Shown here: positions 6,160 to 14,480 of the stretch, in pieces | How the letters are laid out: the number at the start of each line of letters is the position of its first letter | How positions within the stretch are numbered: the first letter of the stretch is position 1 | Assembly: GCA_050742415.1 (NCBI GenBank) | Contig: JBOGIF010000164.1 | Span: forward strand, 1 to 14,883 | From: JBOGIF01 sp050742415 | GTDB taxonomy: Bacteria; Actinomycetota; Acidimicrobiia; Acidimicrobiales; AC-14 | Direction: 5' to 3' | Length of the DNA: 14,883 bases | The notes under the pieces: generated by a model | The model's input: only the letters and a program-made list of their open reading frames with translations | Databases searched by the model: none | Told to the model about the DNA's origin: nothing | Position numbers and translations under genes: made by a program

Positions 6160-6807
6160 GTGACCGAGACCAATCCGACCGAGACCAATCCCACGGAGCG
6201 CCAGCGGGGCATCCTCGACTTCATCGAGTCCGAGACCCGGACGCGGGGGTATCCACCGTCGGTCCGCGAGATCGGCCAGGCGGTGGGCCTCACGTCCACC
6301 TCGACGGTGCACGCCCACCTGGCCACGCTCCAACGGCTGGGGTACCTGCGCCGGGACCCCACCAAGCCGCGCGCCATCGAGGTCCGCTACGACCCCGGCT
6401 CCGGCGCCGCGGTGGAGCGTCGGCCCACCCGCCATGTGCCGCTCCTGGGCGACGTGGCCGCCGGCACCGACGTGCTGGCCCAGGAGAACGTGGAGGAGAT
6501 GCTGCCCCTACCGGCGGACTTCACCGGTGAGGGCAAGCTCTTCATGCTCCGGGTGCGGGGAGACTCGATGGTCGAAGCCGGGATCCTCGACGGTGACTAC
6601 GTCGTGGTGCGCCACGAGGCCGAGGCGCGCAAGGGCGACATCGTGGTGGCCGGCATACCGGGCGACGAGGCCACGGTGAAGACGTTCGGCCGCAAGGGGA
6701 ACAAAGTCGTGCTCACCCCGGCCAACCCTCGATTCGAGCCGATGGAGCTCGACGCCGCCGACGTCACCGTCTACGGAAAGGTCGTCACGGTCCTACGCCG
6801 GCTTTAG
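6160..6807 (+). CDS. lexA: SOS response repressor LexA
   Basis: LexA represses DNA-damage genes and cleaves itself when RecA filaments form. The 215-residue protein starts at GTG 6160, preceded by GAGGGGGA. A longer frame to ATG 6082 was rejected, because that ATG lies inside SOS box 3. The winged HTH spans about 13-75 (ERQRGILDFIESETRTRGYP; SVREIGQAVGL). The cleavage site is Ala101-Gly102 (GDVAAGTD), and the catalytic pair is Ser136 (RGDSM) and Lys174 (ATVKTF). The C-terminal S24 domain is complete. The N-terminus carries a tandem pentapeptide TETNP-TETNP from a 15-bp repeat. The gene is divergent from the LysM gene with shared SOS boxes. Its stop lies 3 bp from that of the convergent protease gene, leaving no room for a separate terminator. 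Confidence 0.97.
   Translation: MTETNPTETNPTERQRGILDFIESETRTRGYPPSVREIGQAVGLTSTSTVHAHLATLQRLGYLRRDPTKPRAIEVRYDPGSGAAVERRPTRHVPLLGDVAAGTDVLAQENVEEMLPLPADFTGEGKLFMLRVRGDSMVEAGILDGDYVVVRHEAEARKGDIVVAGIPGDEATVKTFGRKGNKVVLTPANPRFEPMELDAADVTVYGKVVTVLRRL
6163..6192 (+). repeat. 15-bp tandem repeat at the lexA 5' end
   Basis: ACCGAGACCAATCC followed by G (6163-6177) or C (6178-6192) gives two copies identical at 14 of 15 bases. They encode TETNP twice, just before the conserved HTH. Confidence 0.85.
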
Positions 6808-6810
6808 GCC

Positions 6811-8124
6811 TCAGCGCGACAGTCGACGCGTAACCGCAACCACGGCCTGGGCGGTGCCGGCGCCCACGAACAGGATCACGGCCATGGCCGCCACGAGCGG
6901 GTTCCGTCCGCTGCCCGACTCGTCCACCGGACGGGGCCGGCCGGCCACGAGCCGGGTCGGAGGCGCAGCCAGCTCGATGGGTTGAGGCAGGTCCGCCGGC
7001 GGCCGGGTGGTGGTCGTGGTGGCGGGCGCGGGCGCAACGGTGGAGGTCGTCGCCGGCCTGGCTCTTGTCGTGGCTGGTGACGGCGGTCGTGTGGTAGGGG
7101 GCGAAGGTGGCTTGGTGGTCGCCGGGGGCAGGGGGCCGGCACCCACCGCCGCGGCCATGTTCAGCCGTCCCTGGCAACCGGTTCCGCAGGCCACATGGTC
7201 GAGAGTGCCCAGCAGCCGGGCCACGGCCTCCGGGGCGCTGAGCCCTTGGGACAGCAGGAGCGCCACCGCCGCCGACACGTGCGGCGCGGCCATCGACGTG
7301 CCGGCGGCCGAGACGTACCTTCCACCGAGGCCGGTGGAGAAGATGTTCTCCAGCGCCGAGCCCGAGCCCGAACCGCCCGGAGCGACCAGTCCCCACTTGG
7401 CGGTGCCCGGCGGGCTCGAGTAGCAGGCCACGTCGCCCGACCGTTGGGTGGCGCCAACCACCAGCGCGTTGATCGACCCGTAGTTCTGGGAGACCGTGCT
7501 GCCGTCACACCTGAGGTTCCCCGAAGCCAGCACCGGCACGACGCCCTTCGACCACGCCGCCTCGACCGCGCCCCGCAGAGGGCTACCCAGGAGGTTGGCC
7601 ACGACGTTCTGGTCGTCGCCGAGGCTGAGGTTCACCACTCGGGCGCCCTGGGACACGACCCACTCGATGCCGGCCCGGATGTCCTCGACCGAGCCGGAGC
7701 CCCGGCTGTCGAGCGACTTGGCGACGACCAACTGCGCGTCCGGCGCGGCACCGGCCACCCCGAGCCCGTTGTTGGTCACGGCGGCGGCGATACCGCTCAC
7801 GATCGTGCCGTGGCCCAGGTCCTCCTGATCGTCGTCCTGGCCCCCTCCGGCCTCGCACGGCCGGCGGCCGATGCAGTTGGCGGAGGCGACGACCTTGCCG
7901 GCCAGGTCGGGGTGGCCCAGGTCCACGCCGGTGTCGACGATCCCGATGATGATCCCGGCACCGGTCGCGCGGGCCCAGGCCTGGGGGGCCGAGATCTGCT
8001 GGAGGGCCCACTGCCCGTCGAACCGCTCGTCGCTGCTGGCCAAAGCCGGAGCTGAGAGGAACGCCACGTTGGCCGTTCCCACCAGCACCGCGGCGGCCAC
8101 GGCCGCCCACCGGCGAGATCTCAT
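6811..8124 (-). CDS. Secreted, membrane-anchored subtilisin-like (S8) serine protease, mycosin-like layout
   Basis: The 437-residue protein has a signal peptide (about 1-29, cut near PALA-SS). The S8 domain carries Asp64 (IVDTGVD), His105 (GHGTIVSG, where many relatives have HGTHVAG), oxyanion Asn203 (ASGN) and Ser277 (GTSMAAPHVSAA), so all catalytic residues are present. Cysteines at 84/90, 206/234 and 313/317 could form disulfides. A Thr/Pro-rich linker (about 331-380) leads to one transmembrane helix (about 402-430) and a short basic tail. The domain order matches mycosins of type VII secretion, but no ESX genes are visible, so the substrate is unknown. Its ATG overlaps the dapE stop (ATGA), which implies translational coupling to the lysine genes. 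Confidence 0.93.
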   Translation of the reverse strand: MRSRRWAAVAAAVLVGTANVAFLSAPALASSDERFDGQWALQQISAPQAWARATGAGIIIGIVDTGVDLGHPDLAGKVVASANCIGRRPCEAGGGQDDDQEDLGHGTIVSGIAAAVTNNGLGVAGAAPDAQLVVAKSLDSRGSGSVEDIRAGIEWVVSQGARVVNLSLGDDQNVVANLLGSPLRGAVEAAWSKGVVPVLASGNLRCDGSTVSQNYGSINALVVGATQRSGDVACYSSPPGTAKWGLVAPGGSGSGSALENIFSTGLGGRYVSAAGTSMAAPHVSAAVALLLSQGLSAPEAVARLLGTLDHVACGTGCQGRLNMAAAVGAGPLPPATTKPPSPPTTRPPSPATTRARPATTSTVAPAPATTTTTRPPADLPQPIELAAPPTRLVAGRPRPVDESGSGRNPLVAAMAVILFVGAGTAQAVVAVTRRLSR

Positions 8125-9233
8125 CGCCCCCCCGCCGGCCGGTCGTGCGACCCGGTGATGAGGTCGCTCAACGTGGCGAAGACGCTTTCCAGGTCGTCAC
8201 GGGTGACGCGCTCCTCCGCGCTGTGGGCGACGTTGGGGTCGCCCGGACCGAAGTTGGTGGCTGGAACGCCGCGCGCCGCGAAACGGGCAACGTCGGTCCA
8301 GCCCAACTTCGCCCTGGGCGGCTCTCCGGTGGCGGCCAGCAGGCCCTGGAGCAGCGGGTGGTCCAGCGCGGGAGCTGCCCCCGGGGCGACGTCGATCACC
8401 GAGAACCCGTCGGCACCGCCGGGGAGAGCCCCGTCGACGAAGCGCCGAAGGTGGTCCTCGGCCTCGGCTGGGGTGCGGTCGGGTGCGAAACGATGGTTGA
8501 GGGTGACGACAGCCTCGTCGGGCACCACATTGCCGGCCACGCCCCCAGCCACGCGCACGGCTTGCAGGCCCTCACGGAACAGGCAGCCGTCGATCTCGAC
8601 TAGGCGCGGCTTGTGGGCGGCCAGCGCCTCCAGGAGCGGGCCGATCCGGTGGATGGCGTTGACGCCCTTCCACGCCCGGGCCGAATGTGCGCGCCGGCCG
8701 GTCATCGTCACCTCGGCCCGCATCGTGCCCTGGCAGCCGGCCTCGACCCGGGCGCCCGTCGGCTCCGCCAGCAGGGCGGCATCGGCCTCCAGCAGGTCGG
8801 GGCGCTCCCGGAAGAGGCGCTCGACCCCGTTGAAGCGGGAGTCGACCTCCTCGCACTCGTAGAAGACGTAGGTCACGTCGACGGCGGGCTCGGCCACCGT
8901 GCGGGCCAGCTCGGCGAGCACCGCGACCCCGCCCTTCATGTCGGCCGACCCCAGGCCCCAGAGGACGTCGCCCTCCTCCCCTACCCCGGCGCCGGGAACG
9001 ATCCGGGCCCCGGCGTTGCCGCTGGGAGGGACGGTGTCGGTGTGGCCGACCAGGATGAGGCGCCGGGAACGGGCGCACCTCGTCCGGGCGACGACGTTGT
9101 CGCCCAGACGGGTGACCTCGAGCCACGGGACCGGGGCCAGCAACCTCTCGAGGTGATCGGTGATGGCAGTCTCGCCATGGCTCACCGACGGGATGTCGAC
9201 CAGCTCGGCGGTGAACTTGAGGAGGTCGGTCAC
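8121..9233 (-). CDS. dapE: Succinyl-diaminopimelate desuccinylase
   Basis: DapE releases succinate from N-succinyl-LL-2,6-diaminopimelate, a late step to diaminopimelate for the cell wall and to lysine. It is cytoplasmic and an M20 metallopeptidase. With start GTG 9233 the protein has 370 residues, normal for the family. The frame stays open to 9359, but that stretch overlaps dapD and is low complexity. No clear Shine-Dalgarno precedes GTG. Metal and catalytic residues are visible: His64 and Asp66 (GHTDTVP), Asp98 (SADMKGG), Glu128 and Glu129 (ECEEVDS), Glu157 (LLAEPTG) and His337 (PNVAHSAEE). It starts 29 bp after dapD, and its stop overlaps the protease start by 4 nt. Confidence 0.95.
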   Translation of the reverse strand: MTDLLKFTAELVDIPSVSHGETAITDHLERLLAPVPWLEVTRLGDNVVARTRCARSRRLILVGHTDTVPPSGNAGARIVPGAGVGEEGDVLWGLGSADMKGGVAVLAELARTVAEPAVDVTYVFYECEEVDSRFNGVERLFRERPDLLEADAALLAEPTGARVEAGCQGTMRAEVTMTGRRAHSARAWKGVNAIHRIGPLLEALAAHKPRLVEIDGCLFREGLQAVRVAGGVAGNVVPDEAVVTLNHRFAPDRTPAEAEDHLRRFVDGALPGGADGFSVIDVAPGAAPALDHPLLQGLLAATGEPPRAKLGWTDVARFAARGVPATNFGPGDPNVAHSAEERVTRDDLESVFATLSDLITGSHDRPAGGR

Positions 9234-9262
9234 GGCCGCGAGGAGTAGGGCGAGCCGGGCGG

Positions 9263-10102
9263 TTAGGCGCCGGCCACGCCGTGCTGGCGCAGGACCTGCT
9301 CGAGCTGGGCCTTGTCGTGACGCTCGCCCTCGGCCAGCCGCTTGACGACGAGCGCGCACGGCAGCCCGAACTCACCCCCTGCGAACGCCCTGGGCCGGGT
9401 GGCCATCACCGCCACGCACCATGGCGGGATCACCCCGCGACCCAGCTGCTCGCCAGTCTCGGCGTCGATGACGGGGATGGACGAGGACAGGATGAGCCCG
9501 GCCCCCAGCACCGCCCCCCGACCCACCCGGGCACCCTCGACGACCATCGCCCGGCTTCCGACCAGGGCGTCGTCACCGATGATCACGGGCGCGGCCTGCG
9601 GTGGCTCGAGCACGCCGCCGATGCCGACGCCTCCCGAAAGGTGGACGTTGGCGCCGACCTGGGCGCACGACCCGACGGTGGCCCAGGTGTCCACCATGGT
9701 CCCGGCGCCGACGCGGGCGCCGATGTTCACGTAGCTCGGCATCAGGACCGCGCCCCGCTCGATGTACGAGCCCCACCGGGCCGACGCCCCCGGCACCACC
9801 CGCACACCGGCAGCGGCGAAGCCCTTCTTCAGGGGCACTCGGTCGGCGTACTCGAACGGGCCCAGCTCCACCGTCTCGATGGCCGAGACCCGGAACAGGA
9901 GCAGGATCGCCTGCTTGAGCCAGGCGTGGACTGTGACTTCGCCGGTAGCGGCGTTGGCCTCGGCCGTCCGCGCCTCACCGCGGTCCAGCAGCTCGATGGC
10001 CTCTCGGACGACAGCGGCAGCGTCACCGTCGGACGGGCCCAGCTCCGACCGCCGGCCCCACAGCTCCTCGATCTCGGCTTGCAGCCGGGTGCGCCCGCTC
10101 AT
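9263..10102 (-). CDS. dapD: 2,3,4,5-tetrahydropyridine-2,6-dicarboxylate N-succinyltransferase
   Basis: DapD transfers succinyl from succinyl-CoA to tetrahydrodipicolinate, opening the succinylase branch that DapC and DapE complete. The protein has 279 residues, close to the 274 of E. coli DapD. An N-terminal helical part (1-100) is followed by a left-handed beta-helix of hexapeptide repeats: MVDTWATVGSCAQVG (136-150), NVHLSGGVGIGGVLEPPQA (152-170), VVEGARVGRGAVLGAG (187-202). The sequence is the E. coli-like type rather than the distinct mycobacterial DapD. The ATG at 10102 lies 10 bp after the stop of the small HTH-like gene; the ribosome binding site is weak, so coupling is likely. Confidence 0.95.
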   Translation of the reverse strand: MSGRTRLQAEIEELWGRRSELGPSDGDAAAVVREAIELLDRGEARTAEANAATGEVTVHAWLKQAILLLFRVSAIETVELGPFEYADRVPLKKGFAAAGVRVVPGASARWGSYIERGAVLMPSYVNIGARVGAGTMVDTWATVGSCAQVGANVHLSGGVGIGGVLEPPQAAPVIIGDDALVGSRAMVVEGARVGRGAVLGAGLILSSSIPVIDAETGEQLGRGVIPPWCVAVMATRPRAFAGGEFGLPCALVVKRLAEGERHDKAQLEQVLRQHGVAGA

Positions 10103-10112
10103 TGAGGCTCGC

Positions 10113-10376
10113 TCAGTCGGCTTCGTCGTCGTACGTGCGATAGGCCCCGAACCGGGCCTTCACGTTGGCGCCAGTGGTACCGAACAGGTTGCCGAGGTCG
10201 TCCCACGAGGCGCCCGCCTCGCAGGCCTCGTCGACGAGCGAGCGGGTGAGCGCCTCCAGATACTGCGCCGCGGCGATAGCGGACACCACGCGCTCGTTGG
10301 GACCCTCGGTCTCGTTGGCCGTCTGGGCCATGAGTGCGGCGATGGTGCCGAGGATCTCGCGGCGACGTTCGTTCAT
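10113..10376 (-). CDS. Small HTH-like protein of unknown function
   Basis: I do not recognise this 87-residue protein. It is mostly helical, and the stretch GASWDDLGNLFGTTGANVKA (55-74) looks like a helix-turn-helix of the GASWxxIGxxLG type common in actinobacterial small regulators, so DNA binding is possible. The tail is acidic (YDDEAD). ATG 10376 has a good ribosome binding site (GGGGAG, 8 nt before). It sits 36 bp after the coiled-coil gene and 10 bp before dapD, within what looks like one transcription unit. Control of the dap genes is conceivable but only inferred. Confidence 0.75.
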   Translation of the reverse strand: MNERRREILGTIAALMAQTANETEGPNERVVSAIAAAQYLEALTRSLVDEACEAGASWDDLGNLFGTTGANVKARFGAYRTYDDEAD

Positions 10377-10412
10377 CTGGCCAACTCCCCACGGGCGGAC
10401 CTGCGGTCGGGA

Positions 10413-13400
10413 CTAAGGGACGGCAGTGTCGCGCCGGAGTGAGTTGACCGTCTCGGCGACCTGGTACAGGGCGGCGTAAAGGCCTTCGATATCGGTACGA
10501 ACCGTCTCCAGCGACTCTATCTTGGCCGACAGGTCCCGCAGCTGGCCGTTCGACGCCTCGGTGACGGCCTGCTGCACGCCGGAGACGCCGTCGGACAGGC
10601 TCGCCAGCTGGCGGGTGAGGCTGTCGACCTCTGACGGCAGCGCCTCGAGCCGGCTGATCCTCCCGTCGAGACCGTCGACGCCGGTGGCGCTGGCATCGGC
10701 GGTGCGCGCCGCCCTGCCGGCCTCCGCCACCAGACGGTTCAGGCCCTGCTCCAGGCTGGAGACGGCGGAGTCGAGCGGTGCCGTCTTGGCCTCGACCTCC
10801 TCCAACACCGCCCGGCGCACCACCTCCAGCTCCGAGCCAAGCTTGCGTAGCTGGTCGCCCACGCCCTGGACCTGAGTGGGCAGCGACTCGAGAGGCCGCA
10901 GGCGCCCGGCCAGAGCGTCGACCTGCTCGCCGGCGCCGGCGAGCACCGCCCGGTCGGCGGCCACGACCTCAGCCAAGGCGAGGTCGAGCCGGTCCCCCAG
11001 TGCGGCCAGGGCCTCGCTGCCCGCAAGGTCCGAGCGGGCGAGGCGCTCCAGGTCCTGCCCGACGCTGTCGAACGTCGAGGGAAGCGAGGCGAGCGACTCC
11101 AGCCGCTGGCCCAGGGACTGGAGCTGGGCAGCCACGTCGGCGCGTACGGAACCGATGTCGCCCCTAAGCCCGTCGATGTCGTGGGACACGCCCCCGACGT
11201 CCGACGACAGAGACTCCAGCGAGCCGATGCGCTCGTCGAGGGACTCCAGGCGGACGGCAGCCGCGGCCTGGGCCCGCTCGGCGACCTGGCCGAGCTCGGC
11301 CCGGAGTTGGGCCACGGCGCCTTCCAGCGGCACCACCTGGTCGACCCGGGACCGGAGCTGCGCTAGCTCTCCCTGCAGCGGCACCACCAGGTCCTGGGCC
11401 CCGGCGATAGCCGTCGAGTGCAGGGAGCCGACCTCGGCCGGGAGAGATTCCAGGGGTCGCAGCCTCTCGGCCAGCGACGCGACCTGGCGGTCGGACTCCG
11501 TGAGGGCGGTGTCGAAGCTCGTTCCCACGAACTCGAGGTCGCGTCTGACGTCGCTCACCTGGCCGGCCAGGGGCTCGACAAGGCCCAACCGCTGGCCCAG
11601 CACGTCGAGCTGCTGGCGGAGCTCGTCGAGGCGGCCGGCCATCACGCCCGTCGGCCCGGCCACCTCGGCCAGCTCGGTCTGGCGGGCCAGGGTCACCTCC
11701 ATCACCCGCTCGAGCTCCCGGTACAAGCCCTCCACGTCGACCGGCAGGGACTCGAGCGCCCCGATCCTGCTGCGGACAAGGCCCAACTGCTCCACCAGCT
11801 CGCCGTGGGACTGGGCCAGCTCCCCCTGGGCTCGAGCCATCCCGGCCGAGGTGCTCTCGAGCTCCGAGCCGAGCCGCTCGATCTCGCCGGGAAGCGCACT
11901 GCCGACGGCGCTCACCTCCGTCTCCATGCGCGCGATGGCAGCCCCGAGGCTGTCGACCATCGCCTCGATCGGCGTGACACGGCGTTGCACCTCGTCGGCC
12001 ACCGCCTCGGGCGAGCCCGTCGCCACGGCCAACACCTGCATCTCGCGGTGGAGGTCGCCCAACTCCCCGGGCAGGGACTCCAGCGCCCTGAGACGGGCCA
12101 TTATCGCCAGCTGCTCGGTGGACGCCGCCAACGCCGCCTGCTGGGTGCCCGCGAGATCGCTGGCCAGGCCCTCGATCTGCGTCTGCACGCCCGCCACCTC
12201 CTCGGGCAGACCTTCGAGGCTCCGGACACGGACATCGAGGTCGTCCACCCGTCGGCTGGCGGCTGCGGTGATCCGCTCCACCGCGTCGCCCAGCTCAGCG
12301 CGCATCTCGGCCAGCTCCGCCCGGAGCTCGTCGACCGCCCCTTCCACGGGCGTGGCCCGCAGGCCCAGGGCGGCGACCTCCTGAGTCCGGGCGACGTCGG
12401 ACTCCACCAGGCGGTCGATCTCCCGATGGACCCGGGCCAGCTCCTCCGGGACCGTCTCCAGCGGCTCGACCCTGGCCGCCAGGGAGAACAACCTGTCGGT
12501 GGCCGCCGATGCAGCCATCTCGTCGCCCGCCACCATCTCGGCGGCGACACGGTCCAGCTCCCGGCGGATCTCGACCAGACCGTCCTCCAGCGGAGACGTC
12601 CGGAACTCGATCGACCCCAACACCATCTCGGCGGCGCTCGACAGGTCGGCCGACAGCCGTTCCAGCTCGCGCCGCAGCTCCTCGATCCCGCCCTCCACCG
12701 GGCCCAGTCGCTGCTCGGTCGCCGACGATGCGGCGACGTTGGTGGCCTCGACCGCCAGTCCGAGCTGGTCGAGCTCGGCCTCCAGCTCGGCGAGGCGGTC
12801 CTGGATCGGCGCGGTCCGGGCCTCGACCGAGGTCAGCGCCAGCTCGCCGGCGCTGGCCAGGGCCGCCGAGAGCTGCTCCTGCTCCAGCTCCAGCTCGGCC
12901 AGACGGTCCTGGAGCGGCGCCGTCGTCGCTCCCACCGACGCGATCGCGCGGGCGGCGTCCCCGGCCAGCCCATCGATCTGCAGGCGCATCTCTTCGATCC
13001 GCGACTCGACGGCGGCGAGCTGGGACTCGGCCACGAACCGGTTGGCCTCGTCGGCTCCGGCCATGTCGCCGGCCAGCCGATCGAGGTTGCCTCTCAGCTC
13101 GGCGAGCGCGTCCTCGATCGGCAGGGTCCGCGCGTCGACCGTGGCCAGGACCATCTCGCCACTGGAGGCGAGGTCGGCGCTCAGGCGCTCGAGGTCACGA
13201 CCGAACGTGACCACGGCTGCGTCCAGGGCCACCGCCCTCTCCTCCAGCAGGGAGGCCCGCCCTTCCACGGCGGCGGTCGTCTCCTCCAGCAGGGAGGCCC
13301 GCCCTTCCACGGCGGCGGTCGTCTCCTCCAGGACCGTGGCCCGTGCCTCGACGGAGGTGGCGGCGGCGTCACGAACCTGGCCCAGGTCGAAGGTCTCTGC

Positions 13401-14480
13401 GGCATGGCGCTCGACCTGCTTTCGGAAAGTCGCCAGCTCTGCCGGTATGTGCCCGAGGGGTTCCAGGGCCAGGCCGATCTCTCCGAGCTGCGCGGCGGAT
13501 GCCTCGGCCCTGCTCTCGGCCTCCGCCAGCTCACCGGCCACCCGGCCCAGCTCCTCATGGAGCCTGGCAACCGACTCCTCCATCGGCGACAGCCGATCGC
13601 GCAGCTCGGACGTGAGCTCCTGCTGGGCGTCGGCCGCAGTCGCCCCCAGGCTCCACAGCTGGCTCCGCAGCTCCTCTACCGCCGACCCCAGGGCGGCGGC
13701 GGAACCCACGGCGTCGCCGACCGACCGGACGAGGCCGGCAAAGCCCTCGGGGCCGGCCAATTCCGCCACCAGGCGCTCGATCTCGCGCGCCAGGCGCTCG
13801 GGGGCGGCCTCCTCGTCCAACCAGCCGACCCGGTCCCGAAGCTCGGCCAGGTCGGTCGACACCTTCGACATGTCCCCGGTGACCTCGGTCAGGGTCTGGC
13901 TTCGGGCCTGTACCTCGCCCGACAGCCATGCCAGCTCCCGCTGCAGGCCCTCCAAGGTGGCACTCGCCCGCTCCAAGGCCCGTTCCCGGTCCTCCACCTC
14001 CCGGACGCGGCCTCCCAGGGCCCCGACCTCCTCGTTCGCGTGGCGCAACCCGGCATCGCAGGCACGGACCTCGGCAGCCACCCACAACAACCCTCGATGC
14101 ACACCGGAGAGGTCGACAGGCAGGGAGGCGAGGGTGCCGAAACCCGTCGTCAGAACCGGCGGCGGGGGCTCGCCCTCACGTTCGCCAGACCTGCGCGGCT
14201 CGGCCGACGCTTTCGGCTCCTCGTCTTTCGGTTCGTCGGGTGGCGCAGCCCCGCTCTCGGGCGGCGTCTGCACCGGCCCGGGCCTGGGCCCGAACCCGGG
14301 CTCGAGCCGGGCGGAGTCATGCTGGGCGGCTACGCCGACCGGAACGCCCTTGATGGCGATCCGCGCCTGGGTGGGGGGGCCCTGCGAGGCTCTGGCCCAC
14401 ACTTCGGGGCAAGCGCGAAACAACCCCGCGCAAGAGGCGCCGCAGGTGGAGCAGGTGCAGGACGACTCCCCCGCGACCAT
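10413..14480 (-). CDS. Giant zinc-ribbon / coiled-coil protein of unknown function
   Basis: This 1355-residue protein has a Cys-rich N-terminus (CTCSTCGASC, 8-17), a Pro/Glu-rich disordered linker (about 60-110) and then more than 1200 residues of heptad-rich coiled coil with no membrane segment. A motif like R-L-x-x-L-E-S-L-P-x-[DE]-V recurs about a dozen times (near residues 117, 339, 674, 755, 800, 909, 968, 1010, 1088, 1130, 1197, 1278 and 1324). It alternates with a second motif like R-T-x-P-[IL]-[EQ]-D-x-L-A-E-L (near 451, 520, 556, 628, 710, 836, 1050, 1233). The design suggests an intracellular scaffold or cytoskeletal filament, but I recognise no family. ATG 14480 is the only standard start after an upstream TAG; only a weak AAGG precedes it. 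The other half of a zinc ribbon lies in frame upstream (14481-14534), so the true start is uncertain. The opposite-strand frames are low complexity. Confidence 0.85.
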   Translation of the reverse strand: MVAGESSCTCSTCGASCAGLFRACPEVWARASQGPPTQARIAIKGVPVGVAAQHDSARLEPGFGPRPGPVQTPPESGAAPPDEPKDEEPKASAEPRRSGEREGEPPPPVLTTGFGTLASLPVDLSGVHRGLLWVAAEVRACDAGLRHANEEVGALGGRVREVEDRERALERASATLEGLQRELAWLSGEVQARSQTLTEVTGDMSKVSTDLAELRDRVGWLDEEAAPERLAREIERLVAELAGPEGFAGLVRSVGDAVGSAAALGSAVEELRSQLWSLGATAADAQQELTSELRDRLSPMEESVARLHEELGRVAGELAEAESRAEASAAQLGEIGLALEPLGHIPAELATFRKQVERHAAETFDLGQVRDAAATSVEARATVLEETTAAVEGRASLLEETTAAVEGRASLLEERAVALDAAVVTFGRDLERLSADLASSGEMVLATVDARTLPIEDALAELRGNLDRLAGDMAGADEANRFVAESQLAAVESRIEEMRLQIDGLAGDAARAIASVGATTAPLQDRLAELELEQEQLSAALASAGELALTSVEARTAPIQDRLAELEAELDQLGLAVEATNVAASSATEQRLGPVEGGIEELRRELERLSADLSSAAEMVLGSIEFRTSPLEDGLVEIRRELDRVAAEMVAGDEMAASAATDRLFSLAARVEPLETVPEELARVHREIDRLVESDVARTQEVAALGLRATPVEGAVDELRAELAEMRAELGDAVERITAAASRRVDDLDVRVRSLEGLPEEVAGVQTQIEGLASDLAGTQQAALAASTEQLAIMARLRALESLPGELGDLHREMQVLAVATGSPEAVADEVQRRVTPIEAMVDSLGAAIARMETEVSAVGSALPGEIERLGSELESTSAGMARAQGELAQSHGELVEQLGLVRSRIGALESLPVDVEGLYRELERVMEVTLARQTELAEVAGPTGVMAGRLDELRQQLDVLGQRLGLVEPLAGQVSDVRRDLEFVGTSFDTALTESDRQVASLAERLRPLESLPAEVGSLHSTAIAGAQDLVVPLQGELAQLRSRVDQVVPLEGAVAQLRAELGQVAERAQAAAAVRLESLDERIGSLESLSSDVGGVSHDIDGLRGDIGSVRADVAAQLQSLGQRLESLASLPSTFDSVGQDLERLARSDLAGSEALAALGDRLDLALAEVVAADRAVLAGAGEQVDALAGRLRPLESLPTQVQGVGDQLRKLGSELEVVRRAVLEEVEAKTAPLDSAVSSLEQGLNRLVAEAGRAARTADASATGVDGLDGRISRLEALPSEVDSLTRQLASLSDGVSGVQQAVTEASNGQLRDLSAKIESLETVRTDIEGLYAALYQVAETVNSLRRDTAVP
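13239..13322 (-). repeat. Two identical 42-bp tandem copies in the coiled-coil gene
   Basis: Units 13239-13280 and 13281-13322 are identical, and a third begins with the same 9 bases. Each encodes 14 residues (unit like SLLEETTAAVEGRA; residues 387-414), exactly two heptads, so the coil register is kept. Confidence 0.95.

Noticed and set aside
9234..9359. N-terminal extension of DapE to 9359
   Set aside because: Arg/Ala/Gly-rich, lacks family similarity and overlaps the end of dapD; GTG 9233 matches family length.
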